DNA of 64,000 nucleotides from Blastomussa wellsi (lineage: Eukaryota > Cnidaria > Anthozoa > Scleractinia > Plerogyridae). Below the pieces are notes generated by a model. That model saw nothing but the letters and a program-made list of their open reading frames with translations. It searched no databases and had not been told where the DNA came from. A program made the position numbers and the translations under genes. The stretch covers positions 6,556,008-6,620,007 of the forward strand of contig OX393569.1 in the NCBI GenBank assembly GCA_947652115.1. The letters run 5' to 3'. This document shows, piece by piece, positions 47,989 to 58,000 of this stretch; the first letter of the stretch is position 1; every line of letters starts with the position of its first letter.

Positions 47989-49043
47989 CTTCGACTGGGC
48001 CCCGGTAAATATACCTATGGCTTGATTTTATCCTGACGCACGCAAGTGTTTGTTTAAACTCCAAACTGGCTTACGACCAACATTAATATTCATCTAATAT
48101 AATAATATTATTGTCCTGTAACCCAAATATGGTCTTTAAGCGATTGTTATTGGTCATCTGTGCTTGACAGATATCCTGCAATGTATAATATTATGTTAAC
48201 TAACAATAATTCAGCCAAAGTGTTGTGCAAAGCACCACATGAAGGCAAATTTGAAACAAGTAATATATATGTATTGCTCAATATTGCAGAATATCATCTG
48301 ATTTTAGCCAACTCGGCCTATAACCTTGTCGGCTAAGTATCAGGCGATATTCTTTGCGATTTTGCATGATAATTGTTAAATAGTTTCAGATAAGTCAAAA
48401 TTTGCAAATGTCCATATAACTTGAAGATCGTGGAAGAACTTGGAAAATGGGATGGAAATATTTATATGAGCAAAGCTTTGTTACCAGAGTCACTTAAATG
48501 CTGGTAATTAGTCTTGGGCTTGTGATACACTGGGGCTGCAGAATAGAAAAAGTGTCAGACAAAAGGCAACTCTGACAGAATAAAAGTTCAGCTTAATTCA
48601 TGGATACCGAAGAGATGGCTGATGCAAGAAATAGCAAGTTGAAGGTGGCTTTATAGTGCTTTCAAATATTCTACCCCACAACTATGAATGAGCAATGGCA
48701 GAACATGGATCTCAACACAGTGTCAACTTTCGAACCCGTATATTGTGATTCGCTCTAAATACTATCTGCTAGGTGATTGGGTAATTGATCTAGTTTCCAG
48801 TACAAATACCAATCTTGTCCCAAGAGCCTACGATTCTTCTGGTCTGTGATCCTGGTAGATACCGGTATGTGATGTATGGCGAAATTACTATGTACCCAAC
48901 AAATATAGTTATGTTTCATTCAGTTTTGACGATATAACAGATTATGGGATATATAAATCGGTTTAGACTACATAACAGATTATAAGGGTTGCGGTTGGGG
49001 CAAGGTTTCATGATTGATGATACAATACATTTGGTACATCATA

Positions 49044-49342
49044 CAGGGTTCGTACAGGTCATGGAAAACCTGGAAAGTCATGGAATTTTAGAATTTCATT
49101 TTCCAGGCCTGGAAAGTCATGGAATTTGAGTGTGGGTCATGGAAAGTCATGGAAAATTGTGTTTATTAAAAAAGTACAAAATAAGTTTGGTTTTTTCATG
49201 AAAATGTAGTAAAAACGTACCCAAAATGAAAGATGATTTCCTGAAAAAATCTCAAATTTAGGTCATGGAAACTTGGACAAGTTCATGGAAAAGGTCATGG
49301 AAAGTCATGGAATTTCTAAAGCTCAAAAGAGTACGAACCCTG
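49044..49342. mobile_element. 299-bp MITE with CAGGGTTCGTAC ends and 5-bp TSD
   Basis: Terminal inverted repeats CAGGGTTCGTAC / GTACGAACCCTG are flanked by the direct repeat TCATA (49039-49043 and 49343-49347). The interior is dominated by repeats of TCATGGAAAGTCATGGAA. A decayed related end occurs near 52927-52990. Confidence 0.8.
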
Positions 49343-49452
49343 TCATAATTTCCCATACATAACATACCTACCCTGGTCTGTGATCCCTGAAGCAGACCAG
49401 AAAGATTGTGGGCTCTGGAAACGAGAATGACAAAGATAAAAAGAAATTATAT

Positions 49453-49589
49453 TATGCACCTATCAAATATGTAAATCCCAGGGGTGGGGGTGCAGGCATA
49501 GGTGCTCAGTTCAAGTCCACCACCTATGTCTGCACCCCCCCCCCCCCGTCCTTCCCCAGGATTTACATTGATAGGTGCATTACAATTGC
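49453..49589. repeat. Palindrome with G/C-rich arms
   Basis: TGCACCTATCAAATATGTAA...GGTGCAGGCATAGGTG is mirrored by CACCTATGTCTGCACC...TTACATTGATAGGTGCA. It forms a long hairpin with G-run and C-run segments paired. The ORFs here are by-products of the runs. Confidence 0.7.
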
Positions 49590-49995
49590 AGAAAAAGTGG
49601 CATACATACATACAACCTTTACATACATACAACCTTTATTTGTACACAATAAAAATTTCAAAGCTAACAAGCTTGTGGGGTAGTGGCACAAAAAATTCAA
49701 GTCAATATTAAAATGAATAAGTTTAACATGGAAGCAATTTATTTTTAAGAGGAGAAAAACATCCGAAAACAGTGTTTTTCCTGTTTCGGGCACCCCGGAA
49801 ACTTTTGATATTTAATACTTCCGGCGACACTGAAAATTCCGGTGATTCCGGCACGTCACGGTCGACAGGAAAATGGTAATGACCGATGCAAGGCGAGAGC
49901 CTGGTCACTAGTATGGTTGACGCCCTTGGTTTGATAAAAGAATAACCGGCACTTTCTACTTCTGTAGCTGAAATCTTACTTCAAACGGCAGTAAA

Positions 49996-51985
49996 ATGAC
50001 AGAAAAAGACGACAATGTGTTTATGGCTAAGCTAGCGGAACAGGCTGAGCGGTACGAAGGTAAATAGATTGCTTTCCATGTCATATGATTCGCATCTTTT
50101 CGACATAGAATAATGGGTTGTTGGTTCGCTCGATTCAAGTCGGTTACAGTACACAAACGTTCTTTTTGACAAACGTTTTCAAGACTCCAGATTCACCATA
50201 ATGACAGTTTTACGTAAATATCATTCACGGTTAACAATTATTCTGTATTTTGATCTGCGCAGTCATATTTGTTCTGTTCAAAGCGCGGGCCATGAACAAG
50301 GACAAGAAATAATTGATTAAGGTGACTGGTGAAAGTTTTTGTCAACTCTTATCGACTATCATCGACTCGGGCCAAACGAGATCAAACTCTTATCAACTAT
50401 CATAAAAAATTTGAGCACGTTCAAAGTCGATGAGAGTGCATGATGGTCAATGAGAGTGCACGAGAGTTTCAAGGCAAACGCAGGAGCGAGAGGTTTAACT
50501 CGCATCAACTGTCATCCTCGTTTCGTCCGGGCTGTTAAGGTTATACAATACCTTCAGAGGGCTACTTTTGGCAAACGTTTTTTCACACTAAACAGGTGAT
50601 TGCTATCAAAATTATATCTAATATTTCCCAAAATATGAAATTAAAATATTGAAATGCACATGAGTTATCAGAAAAAGTTTTTATTAAAGAAAAGTTAAGG
50701 TGGTAGAACTGACTTAAGCTAAAAAATGAAACATACAAAAACAATCAAGGATTTGAAAAATAACGTAGATTATTTTATTCATAATCCCAGGAGATAAGCT
50801 CTCTTTTCTTGCTACGTGCAGAATAATCAAAGCCCAAATTCAGGTTGCTAGGCCGGCGCTTTCAGACACCATATTGAATTTATCATGTCGCCACACAAAG
50901 ATTCCACTTGCAGTTTAAAAGGTTTGCTACATTTACAAGATGCAAGTTCAGGTCTCCTGTACCTATACTGTGAAGGTGAATGCAATATAAAAATAGCTAA
51001 ATGACCATTATTATGTCAGGTGAACGGGATTTAGAAAGCAGCATTGTGTTACACTATCAATCATTACAAAATATAAACTTAATGTATAAATCAGTCGCTC
51101 AAAGCAATTCAAGCAATGTTTTAGGTATTTCTACATTTTTATCAGTTTCATTGGTGATATTTTTTTAAATTATTGTAAAGCGATATTGGATAGCACTAGA
51201 AGTAGCGCTCTATAAATTCATTATTGTTACTATACACTTTGAATTAAAAGTAGAAGACATTAGTAACTTAATATGTCCTTTATGTGGTCCCTTGTCATTT
51301 TATCTCCATTTAATTGCTCTACTTGGGCTTAAATTTGTTTCTTGAACCTGTGACATAACATTTACACAACACCATCGCAGCACAAGACATCTTCACAGGA
51401 TACATGTATGTGTACAGTAACTCGGTACGCCAATTATCCACTGTGCTCATTGCCCAGGTCTCAATTTCACATTGTTGCTATGCATGGTGTATTTGTTTAC
51501 GACGCCATGTTCAATTTCGAACAGATAACATAATAGATTTTCGGCATTTTTCGACTATTAATCGACCCTTTGTTAATACAACAAACGCGTAAGAAGCGTA
51601 AGAAAGTGTAAGAAACTTTCTGCGCGAGCCCAGTTCGGAAAGAGATTTCTTCTCAATAATATTCTGGGCTTGCACATGACATCATGAAATTCTAAAATCC
51701 AAAACTAAAGAGCCACCAAAGTTTTTATCCTCATCAGACCGAAGAGGTGCCAATTTTATATCTGTTTACAACTTCTCAGCTCAATAGCATGCTTTGTTTG
51801 GAAGCCAGCACATTTTGAATTTCAGAGTTTTGGCGGTGCGTGACATAAACTTATGATCGTGTTTACCGAAAAAAATATAATTATCTCAGGATTTTTAGCC
51901 ATTTGAGAACTAAAAGCTTAGATAACCAAAGTAAGTTCCAGATGTTTACACCATTTCCCAGCCGCCATATTGGTGTACCAAAGTT

Positions 51986-52018
<33 letters not shown>

Positions 52019-55000
52019 ATAAATTTGTGCGCAACATTTCGACGAATATCTGAAGTCTGGAATAACGCACGGACCTAAAACTTGGAGAGGTGACTTCTTT
52101 AATTATCTTCTATAATATCGCAATTTCTTGACTTCAACCACCAAATGGTTTTTGATTTAATTTTGTATTGCGTGACAGTGCAAAACAAGAATTGCTGAGC
52201 AAAAATAAGATGCATGCTGTTTAGTTTAAATGTGGCTAAATATCATTTAGGCAAAGTTAAACTAGAGCGGGGCTGGTCAGCGGTCGTCCCCCATTGCGGT
52301 ACGTGACCTACGGGGCGGCCCGTAGGGTTTTTGCAGGGCTTGTTTATCTACTCGTGCTCATGTTACGGTTTCGCTTTGTAGCTTTTGCCTGCTTGCTAGC
52401 ACGTCGATTCAATTGCCTGCTGATCGTAGCGATCGCATTTTGCTCGCCCAAAGCTTTTGCTCCCTTCCCCTCCCTCCCTGTTTTGATGCGCTAGGGGGAT
52501 TTTGCTTGGCCTGGACTTCTGGTAAGTATCATAGGTAAGTATCTCCACTGAACCCTTCAGTGTGACGGTGCCGGTTAGTGGCTGCACAGAGGGTGGTTCC
52601 CGCTTCCAGGGTTGCCATGGATACCTCCTCTTGGCTACCTGCTACGGCCCCCCACTAACCAGGAAGGCACCAGCTCCCAAGCTCATCTTTAGCAATGAGT
52701 TTAACAGCAAATATCTCGTGAAAGAAACACAGTTTCGATCCAGGCTCGCACAGAGTTTTTTCCTTTTCTGGATGGCAATAAGCTTAAAGTGTGGGCCAAT
52801 TTCCCCAAGCCAATTCCAACAAATTCCACAGGCAATTCACTGAAGTTCGGGAAATTAAAAGGGGAACCTTGCAACCGTATGGTTGTTTTGATGTTACTGT
52901 ATGAGAGTGGTTGCCTAACTTAGGCCATGGAATTTTTCAAAAGGTTATGGAAAGTCATGGGAATTTAAAAGCTCAAAAGTATACAAACCTTGTTGAGGAA
53001 CACAAGCTGCAAAGGTTGGGCCAAAATTAGGAAATCTACAGCCGAGACTTATTGCAAGTTGTGAAAAGGGGTTCAGTGACTTTGAGATATTGAAGGGAAA
53101 ACTGTAAAGAAAGTGACTTGAAAGGAAAATCTTTACTTTGAGTCATGTGGATTTTTTTATTGCTGTGCAGAGAGCTCAGCGAGAATGTATAACAAATCTC
53201 TACAACATCGAGATTTGACAGAATGCACTGTGTGGCGACCAGAATACACTGAGCGGCAACCAGAATGCACTGAGCAGCGACCAGAATGTATTGTGCTATG
53301 GTGGTGCTTTGTTTTGAGGTAAAGAAGGGCAAACTGTCATCTGTCATCAGCCTTCTTTTTGGTGATCTTCAAAATTCAGGACTTTTGCGTGAGTATTAAT
53401 GACGAAACACGAAAGGCAAACTGTCATTGTCTTCTTTTCGAGGATCTTTGGAATTCAGGATCTCTCGTAGCTGTGTTTTCGTGAGCGATTTTTCAAGTCG
53501 TTAAGCAAGTGACAACAACAAATCTAGTGAGTGGGAATCTTTGAACTGTGAATGTTATGACAGCAAATTTGGATTTGGTATCTCTAGAATGCGTAGAAAA
53601 CTATTCTGAAATTTTTTTCAATTTCGTCACTTTTCAACCCAAAATCAAGCTTTAAATTTCCTGCCTTGGCCACGCCCAATGAAACAACACATCTACCAGA
53701 GATATTATTTGGATGAAATCCATTTCAATTACCGTAATGATTCGATTTAGCGCCCGGGGCGCTTATTTACTTTTGGTAACTCAAGGGCGGGCGCTTATTC
53801 GAGACAGGGCGCTTATTCGGGACAGGGCGCTTATTTAAGTTTTTGAGAAACAACCAAATGGCTAAAGCATAACTTTAATAAATATTAAAATAACTAACAA
53901 TAACAGAAACTGTAACAGTAACAAATTGTTGAAAGTTCAGTTACTTTCAAAAGAATTCTTCATTTTATATACCGTAGCTGTAACAAGTATACATGTACGG
54001 TACGTTGAATGTTCGTGAGTTTATATATTCGATGTCGATGACTTCAGTGTCACTTGTGTCAATTATCAAGCTATCTGGTGCCGCATCCTCGGCGTCGGAT
54101 TCTGTGATCCCGTCGAAAGGATCCTTGTTGCGTAAATTGCTCATTTTTGTTGAACAACCTTGAGCCGTTCTAGACCTGCACGGCAGGGCTGATTTTCCTT
54201 GAAGCGGTGAATGTGTCCGTCCTCTGATCCATCTAGTGCAACGGTTAGCGCGCAGCTCTTGAATGAATTGATAATAATTGTTTTGTCCAAGCCATCCCAT
54301 GCCGCAAGGATCCACTTAACTATCTCTCTCTGGGCTGGAGCACGCTGCAGTGAAAGAGTGGGCTTCACCAGCCATCCATTCATCACATTTCTCCTTGACA
54401 TTTGCTTTAAAAGGCTTATTCCAAACCACGTCGGGCGCTTGAATGTATTTTGTACAACCCCCTGGGACGATTAAAGGATCTATCTTTGACATGCGTAGTT
54501 CTTGTTTGACTGTTTCCAACTTCCCCAGAACACTTCTTACCCAGTCAAGGGTCAGTTCTTCGTTCATCCACCCATTAGAAGATGATGCTACAACACATTT
54601 AGCCTTAAATTCTTCATTGAGTAATTTGGTTTCTCTCTTAGCACCGGGAAAGACGATAAAAGGCTTCAATTTCGTTCCATCTCATTGTGCTTTCGCTGTT
54701 AAGCAAACTGAAACCTTTGTCTTCTCGTGACCAGTTGTTTTCATGGCTATGGTGTTGTGGCCAATGGAATCAACAGATGTATTGGAAAGCATGTCTTGCC
54801 AAACGGCTGTTTCGTCCATTGCTATAATGTCACTGTCACTGTAGGAGAACCTTACACGTAGCCGTCTTGCTTGTAACACATATGCGACCAGTTTGTCAAT
54901 TAGTTTTTTGGGATCCTTTTGGGATTCCGTTGTCTTGCGCCGTATGCATAACCCATGTCTGGTCATGAACTTCTGCACCCACCCAATGCTTGCCGTGAAT

Positions 55001-58000
55001 GTTGGAGGAAGTTCCATTTCCTTGCATTCCTTCTCGTGGAGAAACCTTGCTTTGCTTCTGATCATTTTCCTTGATACACGAAAACCATTAGAGCATAGTT
55101 CGTGGACCCATTCCAACAACACTTCTTCAATATCCAGATCAAAAGGCTTTCTTCCCGCCCTGGCGAGTCGCTTTCGCTTGCAACTAGCAGTTTCTAATTT
55201 ACTCTGGTTTGCTCGCCACTCTCATATTCTCTTCCAGTCCACATTGAACTTCTTCGCTGCTTGATAGTTACTATTGCATTCCACCGCAAACCGTACGGCT
55301 TCTAGTTTAAATTCGTTTGAATAAGAATTGACCTTTTTGCCGGCATGAGACTGAGAAGCATCAGCCTCCATGTTTTTACACAAAGTGATCACTGTACGCA
55401 GCTGGATACGTGTAAGAATGGGTTTAGGATTGTAAGTGAACGTGACTGCTTGAAGCTGTTAATGATTCACCGAATGTAAGAACAATGCAAATGACATAAA
55501 TTGAAGGGGTGAGTGCAAAAGGGTGCTAAGTGACGATTTTGTGTGTGTTTTTTTATTATGAGGAAGAAGCGGGAAAGCAGCTACGTGCCGAAATTACCAG
55601 TGGTAAATATCTACGATTATGGCTCGTTCTGACTATCAATTGATTCGGAATTCGATGTTTGTTTATGAAGTGGAATTTTCGTCTGTTATACGAGGTCATC
55701 ATGTTTACAAAGCGGCGTGGTCTCCAATTATAGGAGAGTCTCTGGCATGCAGGAATGATGACCGTAAAGAAGCTAAAGAACACGATGAATACGCAGTTGG
55801 GACTTACCTTGAAGCTGATAACAAACTTGTTGGGCATGTGCCGATGGAACTTTCCTTCCTTATATTCACATTTCTCAAAGCCCGCCATGAGAATAAAGTA
55901 CAGGTCAAAGTGACTGTATCAAGAAGACTGGAAAACGGACTTGTTGTCCCTGGAGCGTTCCTAGCGAGAACAACCAGCAGAGCAATCGCCACAAAATTTG
56001 AAGAAGAGATTATTCCTTTGAAGGAATAGGCCATTTTACAGTTCTGTGCTTAGTTACCAAGCCTTTGAGTGGAATTGAGGCTGAAGGTGACCTTGCATAG
56101 ATACAAACCCTCTTGCTTTTGATTTGTAAATTGTTTTGCTGTTATGCTAAGTAGCTTCTGGTCTCTATCATGACAAGGTCAACCTGAGCCTCGCTTTCAT
56201 ACAGAGGCCTGGTTACATTTCACAGAACTGTAAAATGGACTATTATGTACTCACATGGACATAACAGTTGAGAAACTCAGACGAAGACCACGAAGTTTTT
56301 GTAATGCATTATTACGTACGGTATGTCGGCTATCAAAGGAACATGAACCACGTTTGATACGTATTCTGAAGGCGCTGTAATATTTGGCACAATTGCACTT
56401 AAACCGCATGCAATACAAAGTTAACAGACAGGCAAAATAGACCAAAATAGCCACAGCAATTTCATATCCTTGGGTTATGTTAGTTTAATAATCATATGAT
56501 AGTTTGAGTTATTGAGTGTAAAAATACAGAAATCGGCACTCCGAGCTGCACCATCGCCGTTTTGCAGAATAAGTACCAGTACAAAATAAATTTGTCCACA
56601 CATTTATACAATCTTCCATCCTGCTATCTGTCTTGATATAATGATCATAGTTTTGACTGAGCTGCTATTAATTTTGAAAACAACATTTCATTTCTGTTTC
56701 TTTTAATTATTTGACCATACTGCAGGTAAATTGACTTGTTTTACATACTAATTTTCCTTTCTAGTCTTGTTTCTTACTTTTCTTCGCAATAATGTGAACA
56801 GTTGATCAAAAAGCATGTGAATGGAAACAAAAATAACTGCATCGAAACGTTTTTCAAATGATTTCAATTTAGCTCTTCGTGGCCAGCAGTAGTGCTTCAA
56901 TGTCTGCTGAGATTCAAGTTGCCAAGAGTTTGAGTTTTACATAATTTGGGGAATTAAATACCAGACCTGGTAGTACTCAAAATTACTTTTTTCTTATTTC
57001 AGAAATGGCTGAGTTTATGGAAAAAGTTGCCAAGGTAGGGTCTGAACTGTCCAGTGAGGAACGCAATCTTCTGTCCGTTGCCTATAAGAATGTGATTGGT
57101 GCTCGACGAGCAGCATGGCGCATAGTTTCTTCCTTGGAGGGGAAAAGTGAAGGTGATGGATCCAAGGAAGAAATAATCAAAGAGTACAAGTTAAAAATTG
57201 AGAAGGAGCTCAATGAGATTTGTGATCAGATTATTAATCTGCTTGATGACACCCTGATACCAAACAGCAGCTCAGAAACTGGTGAATCCAAGGTGTTCTT
57301 TTATAAAATGTAAGTAGGTCTGTGTGCATAGAGACGTCTCTGGTAAGGCGACAGTCTGATTGGTTAAGAGGTGGTAATCTTTATCCTTGTGAGTAACAAT
57401 TTTTTTAGTGCATAATGAGATTGACTAGTATAGAATGTTTCCGATGTTTGTTTTTGCGTTCGATAGAACGCACTTCTAATCCTGTATTGGAAGGAAATCG
57501 AGTTTTCCTGTGAATCTGGGGACACCTACACTACGAGCAGTCCCTTTTTTCTTAGTCCGTCGAGTGGGGAGTGAAAACATGGCCGTGCGAAACCTGGGAG
57601 ACACGCCCACTTAGTGAGTTGCAATGTTGGCAATCATATAACATTGTTTATTAGTTATTAGTAGAAACTTAGCTGTGTTCTATTGGAAATCCATGAATCT
57701 GATTGGTTCTCCCACTGTTGTCTATTCGCCAATAGAAAACGATTGTGCGTGCATTGCTCTTTGAAGGCAAGATTTTTCTTGATTTTTTACATAAAATGGT
57801 AGCTTTTGGAATGCAATCCTTTACAGTTTCTACTAAAACAATTAGACTACTCGCCCTCATTTTCTATGAGCGATAGTCAACTTGGCTGCGCCTCTTTGAC
57901 TATTCGCTCATAGAAAACTCGGGTTTGTAGTCTAATTTTTAAATAGAGCTTGTGTTTATGTCTGTTACAGATACTGCAAGGAAAGTTATGTAAATGTGAC

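Larger units (their letters stand above)
46151..49995. other. RPL6 to 14-3-3 intergenic region
   Basis: After the RPL6 polyadenylation signal (46173) I see no gene. Identified repeats are a foldback at 46985-47269, a repeated block at 47370-47460 (AGGTTCACTC...CGATGGAAGGTTCACTC), an inverted repeat 47739-47988, the CAGGGTTCGTAC element at 49044-49342, and a palindrome at 49453-49589. The 14-3-3 promoter and 5' UTR must lie just before 49996. Confidence 0.5.
50060..53700. other. Left part of 14-3-3 intron 1, repeats only
   Basis: No coding similarity was seen. It holds an imperfect inverted segment near 50330-50540 (ACTCTTATCGACTATCATCG-type repeats), a reverse copy of the 14.1-kb MITE at about 51690-52110, a G/C-rich patch at 52260-52680 with no clear identity, and a 21-bp minisatellite at 53219-53300. 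Confidence 0.45.

Noticed and set aside
49408..49711. Proline-rich ORFs
   Set aside because: Created by C-runs in a palindromic repeat.
52260..52680. G/C-rich patch as a LINE 5' end or gene promoter
   Set aside because: No frame or motif confirms either; only base composition differs from the surroundings.
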